Assembly (NCBI RefSeq): GCF_013177735.1
Contig: NZ_WOEZ01000159.1
Span: forward strand, 1 to 49,176
Origin: Paraburkholderia elongata
GTDB taxonomy: Bacteria; Pseudomonadota; Gammaproteobacteria; Burkholderiales; Burkholderiaceae
Length of the DNA: 49,176 nucleotides
Direction: 5' to 3'
Shown here piece by piece: positions 42,586-49,176 of this stretch. Under the pieces are notes generated by a model. It ran no database searches and was not told where the DNA came from. It saw only the letters and a list, made by a program, of their open reading frames with translations. How positions within the stretch are numbered: the stretch's first letter is position 1; each line of letters starts with the position of its first letter. The translations under genes were made by a program, and so were the position numbers.

Positions 42586-42812
42586 GCCCCCAGACCCGGC
42601 CCGTAATTGCCGCCGATCAGGCGCGTGACCGACGTCACGTCGGCGTAATCCTGCTCCGGCAAGCCGTCGAGCATCGACAACACTTCGTTGCTCGCGCCGG
42701 CTTCGCGCGCGGCATCGACTAGCGCGTCTTTATACGTCGGGAAACTGACTTCCCGAAGAATGTCCGCGATCTGCAGATCAATCGATTCGTCGGGAATAGC
42801 CGATGCGGTCAT
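42582..42812 (-). CDS. DUF2795 family small protein
   Basis: A 76-residue protein shows the DUF2795 pattern: a helix ending in SFPTYKDALVDAAREAGAS, then EVLSMLDGLPEQDYADVTSV. Family members are small soluble proteins with no settled function. Its stop overlaps the start of the AraC gene (GCATGA arrangement), an uncommon coupling. Confidence 0.8.
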   Translation of the reverse strand: MTASAIPDESIDLQIADILREVSFPTYKDALVDAAREAGASNEVLSMLDGLPEQDYADVTSVTRLIGGNYGPGLGA

Positions 42813-42836
42813 GCAAGTGCTCCCAGGGGGCTGTTT

Positions 42837-43091
42837 TCAGGTCTGCAAGTGCTCGTTCTGGCCCGTGAAGCTTCGCTCCAGATGCCGCGACTTGGGTAGC
42901 GCGATGTGTTGCCATTGTTGCGGACGGTTGTCGTCCGTGACCGCGACGTCCGGCGCCGCGGGGGCGACCGGTGCGGCGTTGGCGCGTTCGGCAAGGCTAT
43001 TGGCGGGAGTGCCGTCCGACGCGGTATGAACCGGCGCGGCAAAACACGAGGCTGACAGCGTCACCATGGTCAACAGTGTCGAGGTTTTCAT
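42837..43091 (-). CDS. Small secreted protein, unknown function
   Basis: This 84-residue protein has a signal peptide (MKTSTLLTMVTLSASCFA, cleavage after about residue 18) and a polar Ala/Pro-rich mature part with no recognised domain. ATG 43091 has a near-perfect AGGAGG 7 bp upstream, which rules out the in-frame ATG at 43112. The short gap to DUF2795 (24 bp) suggests one transcript with DUF2795 and AraC. Confidence 0.7.
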   Translation of the reverse strand: MKTSTLLTMVTLSASCFAAPVHTASDGTPANSLAERANAAPVAPAAPDVAVTDDNRPQQWQHIALPKSRHLERSFTGQNEHLQT

Positions 43092-43255
43092 CGCCCGACC
43101 TCCTAAGCTCATGCGGCGCTAACGGGTTGAGCAAACGCTGTGCCGTCCCCGCGTCGAAAGGAGGGCGCAACCTACACGCCGCGTTTCACTACGCGGGCAG
43201 CGTGCAATTACCATCTTAGATGGCAAACCGCTGCGCCGCGCGCGCAAAAGAGACA

Positions 43256-43273
43256 AAACCTCATTGTAGGTTT
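43256..43273 (-). terminator. Weak terminator candidate after the C45-like gene
   Basis: The minus strand has stem AAACCT/AGGTTT with a 6-base loop, followed by a moderately T-rich stretch. It lies about 80 bp past the hydrolase stop. Confidence 0.35.
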
Positions 43274-43351
43274 CACATGATGGCAGGAAAAAGGCAATGC
43301 AGTCGCGAACGGTCGTACAGCGTTTGTGCTGCGCTGCAATAACCTCGTCGT

Positions 43352-44689
43352 CTAGCGCAGCACTTCGAACCGCGTCCACGGCCATGACGGCCGGTCGCGC
43401 ATATAGCCGTTGAGCCAGTTCCACTGCGGATGGCGCTTCATGAACGCCTGGGCGTCGAACGGCCGGCCGCACGGGTGTCCCCAGCGCGCGGAGAAGGCCA
43501 TGGCGCGCGCCATCTCGCTGTCGACCACCTTGCCGTCGTTGGCGCCCCACGGATTGAACGGCCCGTGATCGGTGCCGCCGAAGCGCGCGTCGTCCAGTTC
43601 CAGATGCCCACAGATGGTCCGCGAGCACGGGTTGTCGTTACGGTCGAGATAGACGTCGTGATGGTCGGCGATCATCTCTTTCGCAAGTTCGACGTCGATC
43701 TTGCCGTGATGCATTTCTTCGAGCTGCATGAAGCGCAAGCGGCGCGCGCCGTTCTTGCGCACGTCCGTATAGTCTTCGCCTTCGCCGATGCATTCCTGGT
43801 TGCGGATCTTCAGATCGGTCGCGGTGTTGTAACCGCTATAGAAGCCGTTTTTCGTACTTTCGAAACCGGAATAGTGCAGCCCGAGTTCGTAGCGAGCGAT
43901 CTCACCGGTCTTGGTATCGCCGAGCAGCCAGCTGTTCGCATAGCCGCCGTTATTGGCGACCGCGAACATCTCGCACCATTCGCCGATGTTGTTGGCGTAC
44001 TGCGACGCGCGCCGCGAGCGGTAGAACTCCGGCGCACCCGCTGCGTTGTAGCCGGCAAAGTTGGAGATGGTGGTTTCCGTGACCATCAGGCCGGCTTCGG
44101 TGACCCAGAAATCGGTAAGGCTGGAGATGCATCCCGGCAAGCCCTGCATCAGGATGCGGTTGCCGCGATCCGGCACGATGTCGAACACGACGTTGAACGC
44201 ATCGCCCGCGGCGTAGCGGTCCCACGAGTTGTGCGCCATCACGATGCGGCCGTCGCGGGTGGCATTGCCGGTGGCGATGAACGCGCTGCAGTGATGGCCG
44301 CGGCGCCCGCGCCACGGTTTCACGCCGAGTTGCGGTTGCTGGGCCGCCGCGTGGCTCGGCCACCAGCTTTGCAGCAGATCCATGTAACCGTTCCAGGCCA
44401 GCACTTCGGCGAACGGCAGCTTCGCGCCGTCGGCGATGCCCTGGATTTCGTCGGCGAATTCAGTGTCGAGTTTGTTGGCGAACTGGGATACGGCGGCGTC
44501 GACGAAGGTATCGAAGTCTTCGCCGGTGTCCCATTTCGCAAGGTAGCGGGCGGTGCGGATCGCGTTCTGGATTTCAGTGGCAAGCAACTGGCCATGCTGC
44601 TCGCCGCGATCGTACGGCTCGCCTTCGATATGCAGGAAAATCCAGCCCGCCTGGTCACGGCGCACGGCATCGAGGGACGGTTCGCTCAT
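43352..44689 (-). CDS. C45 / phospholipase B-like N-terminal nucleophile family hydrolase
   Basis: This 445-residue protein resembles C45 acyltransferases and phospholipase B-like (PLBD) proteins. The likely nucleophile is C134 in GHHCSAFIATGN, followed by the DGRIVMAHNSWD segment typical of these Ntn folds, in which the Cys becomes N-terminal after self-cleavage. GEPYDRGEQHGQLL at about residues 23-36 and NNIGEWCEMFAVANNGGYANSWLLGD are further family blocks. ATG 44689 with GGAG about 6 bp upstream is preferred; ATG 44776 adds an Arg-rich stretch that looks non-coding. No secretion signal is visible, whereas animal PLBDs are lysosomal. Substrate unknown. Confidence 0.78.
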   Translation of the reverse strand: MSEPSLDAVRRDQAGWIFLHIEGEPYDRGEQHGQLLATEIQNAIRTARYLAKWDTGEDFDTFVDAAVSQFANKLDTEFADEIQGIADGAKLPFAEVLAWNGYMDLLQSWWPSHAAAQQPQLGVKPWRGRRGHHCSAFIATGNATRDGRIVMAHNSWDRYAAGDAFNVVFDIVPDRGNRILMQGLPGCISSLTDFWVTEAGLMVTETTISNFAGYNAAGAPEFYRSRRASQYANNIGEWCEMFAVANNGGYANSWLLGDTKTGEIARYELGLHYSGFESTKNGFYSGYNTATDLKIRNQECIGEGEDYTDVRKNGARRLRFMQLEEMHHGKIDVELAKEMIADHHDVYLDRNDNPCSRTICGHLELDDARFGGTDHGPFNPWGANDGKVVDSEMARAMAFSARWGHPCGRPFDAQAFMKRHPQWNWLNGYMRDRPSWPWTRFEVLR

Positions 44690-44821
44690 CTTCGCTCCGG
44701 TCGAAGGGCGGGCGTCTCGGTGCGCCCGTCTTGGCGTAACGCGCGCTGCTCGCAATCGCTGCAGCGGTCTCCCCATTGTAGAGAATCTTCCGCGCTTTGC
44801 ACGGGACCTGGCGCGCGGGAC

Positions 44822-46555
44822 CTAGCGCGTCGGATTCATGCGGAAATACGCATCGAGCAGCGATGTCTTGTAGACCACGCCGGCAAGCTTCGGATCCGCG
44901 GCGCTTTCGACGACCGGCAGCCGCTCGCCTTGAAACGCCATGAAGTGCTGCAACGCAACGCCGAGGGGCATATCGGGCGTGAGCACATCGAAATGCGGCT
45001 GCAGATAATCCGCGGCGGTTTTCGTGGCGGTGTCGCGCTTGTCGAGCAGATCGGAGGTGATGTCCTTGAGCGCGACTACGCCGAGAAACGCGCCAGACTC
45101 GTTGGCGACGTACAGATACTTCACCGGATATTCGAGGAACACGCGCGTCATGTCGTGCACGGTCGCGTTCGGTGGCACGACGGTTTCGGCGGGACGGATC
45201 AGCTCGCGCATCTGCGTGGCGCGCAGACGGGTGCGCTCCTGTTCCTCCTGATTGCGGCGCAGTGTGATTTCGTACATCGATGTCTTGCCGATCGCGCGCG
45301 ACACGAAATACGCCACCACGCACGACAGCATCAGCGGCAGCACCACTTGATAGCTGAGCGTCATTTCGAAGATCATCAGGATCGCCATCAGCGGCGCCTG
45401 CGTGGCGCCGGCCAGAAACGCGCCCATGCCGACCATCGCATAAGCGAACGGCGCCGAGGTGCCGTGCGGCCACAACGCGTGCATGCCGAGGCCGAACAGC
45501 GAGCCGACCACCGCGCCGACGAAGAGCGTCGGCGTGAACACCCCGCCGATCGCGCCTGAACCCACGGTCGCCGAGGTCGCGACGATCTTGAACACCAGCA
45601 CGAGGACGAGCGCGGTCCACGTCCACGGTGAATGCAGAATGGAATTGACCACACTGTAGCCGTTGCCCCACACCTCGGGCGTCCACACTGACAGAATGCC
45701 GACGACGAGACCGCCCAGCGCCAGCCGGAAGGGCAGCGGCACGGGCAGCTTGCGAAAGTTGGCTTTCGAGAAGTCCATCAGCCGCAGAAACTGCGGCGCG
45801 GCCGCACCGCACAGCAGCCCAAGCGCGACGAACAACAGGACTTCGGCACCCGCCACCGGTGGAAACACCGGCATTTCGTACGGCGGCTTGTAGCTGGTGA
45901 ACTCGCGCATCGTGATGTTGGCGACCACCGCGGAGACCACCACGGGGCCGAAGCTTTCCATCACGATCGAGCCGAGCACGATTTCAGTGACAAAAAACGC
46001 GCCGGCAATCGGCGCACTGTACGCGGAGGTAATCCCGGCCGCCGCGCCGCACGCTACGAGCAGGCGCAGACGCGGCGGATCGAAATGCACCCAGCGGCCG
46101 ATCAGCGACGCGGCCAGCGCCGCCAGTTGCACCATCGGACCTTCGCGGCCGATCGAGCCGCCGCTCGAAATCGTGAATAGCGACGACACACTGCGCCAGA
46201 AGCTCAGCTTGACCGGCACCACGCCGTCGCCGATGGCGACGGCTTCCATGTAGTCGATGTGATTGCACTTGTCGACGTGGCGCTGCGCGATCAGCAGAAA
46301 GAAGCCGGCGATCAGGCCGCCCGCGGCGGGCAGCCACACGCGCACCGTCCACGGCAAGCCGCGCGCCATTTCGACGAAACTGCCGGACTTGCCGACAACC
46401 GCCAGTTGCAGCAACGCGATGCCTTCGCGAAAGGCAATCGTCGCGAACGCGCCTGCGACGCCGACCACCACCGACCAGACCAGCATCGTATGGGCGTCGG
46501 ACAGACGGAACAGGGTTTGGGCGCGGGTGCGCAGCTTCAGCAGGAATGAAAGCAC
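44822..46555 (-). CDS. CLC-type chloride channel/transporter with CBS pair
   Basis: This 577-residue membrane protein has the CLC fold: SSGGSIGREGP with gating glutamate E138, and GSGAIGGVFTPTLF (about residues 332-345) as the second anion-site motif. About ten to twelve membrane helices precede a cytoplasmic C-terminus with two CBS domains (about residues 450-570), which may sense nucleotides. It would carry Cl- or exchange it for H+; the gating Glu favours an antiporter. The gene follows the GST gene on the same strand after a strong hairpin. Confidence 0.93.
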   Translation of the reverse strand: MLSFLLKLRTRAQTLFRLSDAHTMLVWSVVVGVAGAFATIAFREGIALLQLAVVGKSGSFVEMARGLPWTVRVWLPAAGGLIAGFFLLIAQRHVDKCNHIDYMEAVAIGDGVVPVKLSFWRSVSSLFTISSGGSIGREGPMVQLAALAASLIGRWVHFDPPRLRLLVACGAAAGITSAYSAPIAGAFFVTEIVLGSIVMESFGPVVVSAVVANITMREFTSYKPPYEMPVFPPVAGAEVLLFVALGLLCGAAAPQFLRLMDFSKANFRKLPVPLPFRLALGGLVVGILSVWTPEVWGNGYSVVNSILHSPWTWTALVLVLVFKIVATSATVGSGAIGGVFTPTLFVGAVVGSLFGLGMHALWPHGTSAPFAYAMVGMGAFLAGATQAPLMAILMIFEMTLSYQVVLPLMLSCVVAYFVSRAIGKTSMYEITLRRNQEEQERTRLRATQMRELIRPAETVVPPNATVHDMTRVFLEYPVKYLYVANESGAFLGVVALKDITSDLLDKRDTATKTAADYLQPHFDVLTPDMPLGVALQHFMAFQGERLPVVESAADPKLAGVVYKTSLLDAYFRMNPTR

Positions 46556-46604
46556 GTCGGCAGGAGAGGGCGTGATGGGTGGATGGAATGCGCGTACGGT
46601 AACA

Positions 46605-46638
46605 GCATCGCGCCCGCTGGCGGAAGCGGGCGCGATGC
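46605..46638. terminator. Strong hairpin between the GST and CLC genes
   Basis: A 14-bp perfect stem GCATCGCGCCCGCT/AGCGGGCGCGATGC has a 6-base loop but no T-run on either strand. It may end or protect the GST transcript. Confidence 0.5.
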
Positions 46639-46667
46639 GGAGGGTCCGCGAAGGGAGGCGGCGTGGA

Positions 46668-47405
46668 TCAAGTCGCCGCCTTGTCGAGTTCCGGGTAGTG
46701 CCGGAAGATGCAGGCTTCGTTATGCGCGATGCGCCGGTCGGACTGGAGATAAGCCGCGATGTTCGGCCGCTCGATCACCGCGTCGTGCAAGGCCGCGAGG
46801 CGCGGATAGTGTTCGCCGAAACGCTTGAGCGCGCGTGGAAACGCGTACAGCAGACCGTCGATCAGCTGGAACATCGACAAGTCGACGTAAGTGAGTGAGT
46901 CGCCCACCATGAACGTGTCGCCGGCCGGGTTCTGTTTCAGCACGCGCTCGAAGTACTTCATGAACTTCGGAATGCGGTGGTCGATGAAGTCGTGTGCGCG
47001 CACTTTGGCGGCGTCTTTCTGGTCTTCGTAATAAAACGCACTGGCGAGCGGATGATGCGTGTCGTGCGCTTCGGTCACCATGTCGGCGATCGTCAGTTGC
47101 AATCCGTTGGCGACGTAGCGCAGGCTTTCAACCGATGGCGCGAGATTGAGCTTCGGGCCGAGATAGAACAGGATGTTGGCCGTCTGCGCGATCACCAGAT
47201 CGCCGTCTTTCAGAAACGGCGGCGCGAACGGCGGATAAGGCTCGTCGCGGCTCTTCATGATCGCCATCATCGCGTTCGTGCCCAAGCCATCCGACGGCTC
47301 GCCGCGCGCCACTTCCACGTAGTCCGCGCCGGCTTCTTCCAGTGCCAGCCGCACGAATTCGCCTCGGCCTTGCAGGCCGTCCCAATAGTAAAGTTCCAGG
47401 CTCAT
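46668..47405 (-). CDS. Glutathione S-transferase
   Basis: This 245-residue protein has a thioredoxin-like N-terminal domain starting LELYYWDGLQGRGEFVRLALEEAG, as in alpha/mu/pi/sigma-like GSTs with a catalytic Tyr at residue 6 or 7. A helical C-terminal domain follows (NPAGDTFMVGDSLTYVDLSMFQLIDGL). The helix pattern and the TAN segment that binds the gamma-glutamyl group (AQTANILFYLG) are kept. An insert near residues 35-60 (SDGLGTNAMMAIMKSRDEP) is longer than usual. It conjugates glutathione to electrophiles; substrate unknown. Confidence 0.88.
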   Translation of the reverse strand: MSLELYYWDGLQGRGEFVRLALEEAGADYVEVARGEPSDGLGTNAMMAIMKSRDEPYPPFAPPFLKDGDLVIAQTANILFYLGPKLNLAPSVESLRYVANGLQLTIADMVTEAHDTHHPLASAFYYEDQKDAAKVRAHDFIDHRIPKFMKYFERVLKQNPAGDTFMVGDSLTYVDLSMFQLIDGLLYAFPRALKRFGEHYPRLAALHDAVIERPNIAAYLQSDRRIAHNEACIFRHYPELDKAAT

Positions 47406-47506
47406 CGATCGGTCCTCATTCCGGTTGCATGAACGGTTTTGCGTGAATGGGTAACGTCAGCAGCCAGTATGCCGCGCGAGCGTGCCGGATGGTTCTCCTG
47501 AACGCA

Positions 47507-47530
47507 CAAAACCCCGCACGCGGCGGGGTT
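47507..47530 (-). terminator. Intrinsic terminator after the yeiH-like gene
   Basis: An 8-bp stem AACCCCGC/GCGGGGTT with a 5-base loop is followed on the minus strand by TTTTG. It lies about 20 bp beyond the yeiH stop. Confidence 0.8.
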
Positions 47531-47550
47531 GGCGGGGAGGCGAGGGAGGT

Positions 47551-48645
47551 TTAGCCGAGCAGATGCTGGACAGTCCATGTGATACCCAGTCCGCCGGCAA
47601 TCAACCACACATACAGGATGAAGCCGGTGGTCAATGCGCGGGGTCCGGCCTGACGGATCTGCGCGATGCGGGTTTCGATACCGAGCGCGGTCATGGCCAT
47701 CGTGAGCGCGAAGGTGTCGAGCATGTTCAGCGTGCTGGTCGCGCTTTCGGGCAGGACGTGCAGCGAGTTGATCACGACGAAGGCAAGGAAGCCGAGCGCA
47801 AACCAGGGAATCGCCAGCTTGCGCGGAGCGTGGTGCTTGCCGTCTTCGGCCGTTGCTGCCGTGGCCACGCTGCGTGCCGAGCGGTTCACCCACAAGCCGA
47901 CGACCAGCAGCACCGGCACCAGCAGCATCACGCGGGTCATCTTGACGATGGTCGCGATGTGGGTCGCTTCCGGGCTCACGTTGCTGGCCGCGCCGACCAC
48001 CTGCGCTACTTCATGAATGGTGCCCCCGAAGAACAGACCCGCGCCAACGGTGTCGAGATGCAGCCAGCCCGCCTTGAACAGCACCGGGTAGAGGAACATC
48101 GAGAGGGTGCCGAACAGCACCACGCTGCCCACTGCCATGGCGCTCTTGTGCGGCTTCGATTGCAGCGTCGACTCGAACGCGAGCACGGCAGCCGCACCGC
48201 AGATTGCGCTGCCAGCAGCCGTGAGGAGTGCGGTGTCGCGGTCGAGTTTCATGATCTTCATACCGGCCCACGTGCCGATCACCAGTGTGCTCACGACGAT
48301 CAGCACTGATTCAGCGAGACCGGGCAAGCCGACCTGAGCAATTTCCTGCAGGCTGACGCGCAGCCCGAAAAACGCCACGGCGATGCGCAGGAGCTTGCGC
48401 GCCGAAAAGTTGACGCCGGCCGCCCAGCTTTCGGGCATGCCGTCGCGCAGCGCGTTACCGTAAATGGCGCCCGCCACGATGCCGACAATCAGCGGGCTCA
48501 AACCCAGGCCGGCGATGGCCGGGATCGAAGCGATGCGGGTCACGGCAGCCGCAAATAGTGCAACGAAGAGGATACCGTTGAGCTGGCCGCGGGTGGATGA
48601 AGACCCGGCGGGTGTGGCAGAAGCGGTGAGATGAGCGGTGGACAT
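47551..48645 (-). CDS. yeiH: YeiH family (UPF0324) putative sulfate exporter
   Basis: This 364-residue polytopic membrane protein of the PSE/UPF0324 family has about ten to eleven helices. Family blocks include PLIVGIVAGAIYGN, KLLRIAVAFFGLRVSL, LTAAGSAICGAAAVLA, and the FFGGTIHEVAQVVGA segment. It is divergent from a LysR regulator, a common arrangement (yeiH-yeiE type). Export of sulfate or sulfite-linked anions is the family annotation and is not proved by the sequence. ATG 48645 fits the N-terminal tail preceding helix 1. Confidence 0.9.
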   Translation of the reverse strand: MSTAHLTASATPAGSSSTRGQLNGILFVALFAAAVTRIASIPAIAGLGLSPLIVGIVAGAIYGNALRDGMPESWAAGVNFSARKLLRIAVAFFGLRVSLQEIAQVGLPGLAESVLIVVSTLVIGTWAGMKIMKLDRDTALLTAAGSAICGAAAVLAFESTLQSKPHKSAMAVGSVVLFGTLSMFLYPVLFKAGWLHLDTVGAGLFFGGTIHEVAQVVGAASNVSPEATHIATIVKMTRVMLLVPVLLVVGLWVNRSARSVATAATAEDGKHHAPRKLAIPWFALGFLAFVVINSLHVLPESATSTLNMLDTFALTMAMTALGIETRIAQIRQAGPRALTTGFILYVWLIAGGLGITWTVQHLLG

Positions 48646-48684
48646 GGCGTAGTGCCTTTCTATGACTGTCTTGATTCGATAGCC

Positions 48685-48699
48685 CTAATCCTAAATTAG
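48685..48699. promoter_or_regulatory. LysR-type T-N11-A box between yeiH and its regulator
   Basis: The inverted repeat CTAAT-CCTAA-ATTAG follows the T-N11-A rule for LysR operators. It lies in an AT-rich patch in the divergent intergenic region and probably controls yeiH and the regulator itself. Confidence 0.6.
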
Positions 48700-48765
48700 A
48701 TATATCGATATGAAAAATCATGATTTAGAATGTAAAGTATCAGTTACACGGATACTTTGACCCCC

Positions 48766-49176
48766 ATGACCCCGGACCAACTTATAACGTTTGCCGCCGT
48801 TGCCGAACATCGCAACATCAGCCGGGCGGCTGTGGCGCTGCATTTATCGCAGCCGGCCGTGTCCGGACAATTGCGGCAGTTACAGGACGAATTCGGCGAG
48901 CCGCTTTACCTGCGCGACGGGCGCGGCGTGCGCCTGACGCCCGCCGGCGAGCAACTCGCCAGCTATGCCACCCGGCTGCGCGATACGTGGCGGCAGGCGC
49001 ATGCGTATCGCGACGCGTTGCGCGGCCTCGAGCAGGGCACCTTGCGCATCGGCGCCAGCACCACGCCGGCGAGCTATCTGCTGCCGTACCTGATCGCCGA
49101 CTTTCATCGCCGCTATCCCGAGGTAACGCTGCATACCGCCAATGGCAACACGACGGAAATCGTCGGCGCGCTGGGC
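48766..49176 (+). CDS. LysR family transcriptional regulator, N-terminal part (runs off the window)
   Basis: The first 137 codons are in the window; there is no stop before position 49176. ATG 48766 opens the helix-turn-helix MTPDQLITFAAVAEHRNIS...LHLSQPAVSGQLRQLQDEFG, then RLTPAGEQLASYA and the start of the effector domain (GTLRIGASTTPASYLLPYLIADFHRRYP). It resembles YeiE/CysB-side LysR proteins that sit opposite yeiH. A sulfur-metabolism signal is therefore a fair guess. Confidence 0.93.
   Translation, partial: MTPDQLITFAAVAEHRNISRAAVALHLSQPAVSGQLRQLQDEFGEPLYLRDGRGVRLTPAGEQLASYATRLRDTWRQAHAYRDALRGLEQGTLRIGASTTPASYLLPYLIADFHRRYPEVTLHTANGNTTEIVGALG

Noticed and set aside
43430..45559. 709-codon plus-strand open frame opposite the C45-like and CLC genes
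   Set aside because: It spans two real minus-strand genes and shows an Arg/His/Val-rich, domain-free product.
1..49176. CRISPR arrays, tRNA and rRNA genes, prophage or integrative element modules
   Set aside because: None seen: no spaced identical 25-40 bp repeats with unique spacers, no cloverleaf sequences recognised, and no integrase, capsid or conjugation genes.

Overview
The window looks like a chromosomal segment of a Burkholderiaceae bacterium, most likely Paraburkholderia or a close relative. This rests on high GC, strongly G/C-ending codons, and the gene families and gene orders present (polyamine potFGHI set, YbiT-type ABC-F protein, PspA plus TPR pair, NodT/RND/MFP efflux set, YeiH plus LysR). 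The genus is inferred; no rRNA or tRNA gene was seen.

Layout. 1-3576: an ABC importer of the BMP/nucleoside type (end of the ATPase, two permeases, binding protein) closed by a strong terminator. 3797-6934: dodecin, a beta-hydroxyacid dehydrogenase family oxidoreductase and ybiT. About 6960-8700: an IS110-family element whose transposase is broken by a frameshift. 8802-11060: nitronate monooxygenase, an OmpW porin and a DUF1289 protein. 11741-15844: potFGHI polyamine importer. 15851-16649: a large palindromic non-coding repeat (copy A). 16656-18059: a soluble chemotaxis-receptor gene with an in-frame amber codon. 18578-20667: a selenium-binding/methanethiol oxidase family protein overlapping a polytopic membrane protein. 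20716-24200: alpha/beta hydrolase, Baeyer-Villiger type monooxygenase and a divergent TetR regulator. 24322-27367: TPR membrane protein, PspA/IM30 protein and a ribbon-helix-helix protein. 27818-31567: PBP1A and a lipid A acyltransferase. 31601-32399: the palindromic repeat again (copy B), inverted, followed by three copies of a 35-bp DnaA-box-like unit. 32827-39576: NodT/RND/MFP tripartite efflux pump with a divergent TetR gene over a palindromic operator. 39621-43091: small proteins, LysR, cupin, AraC and DUF2795. 43352-49176: C45/phospholipase B-like hydrolase, CLC chloride channel, glutathione S-transferase, YeiH exporter and the start of a divergent LysR gene.

The most unusual content is non-coding. 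Two copies of an approximately 750-800 bp element have arms of about 145 bp that are nearly perfect inverted repeats, further nested palindromes, an exchangeable centre, and outer tandem units of 58-59 bp. Each copy lies between convergent genes. Copy A fills its gap to within 6-7 bp of both stop codons, and the genes that run directly into a copy become T-rich and C-poor at wobble positions near their 3' ends. A second repeat family, a 35-bp unit with DnaA-box-like inverted ends, occurs once before mrcA and three times next to copy B. The IS110 element carries flanking non-coding sequence that may specify a bridge RNA.

All functional calls come from reading motifs and recalling protein families; no database search was run.
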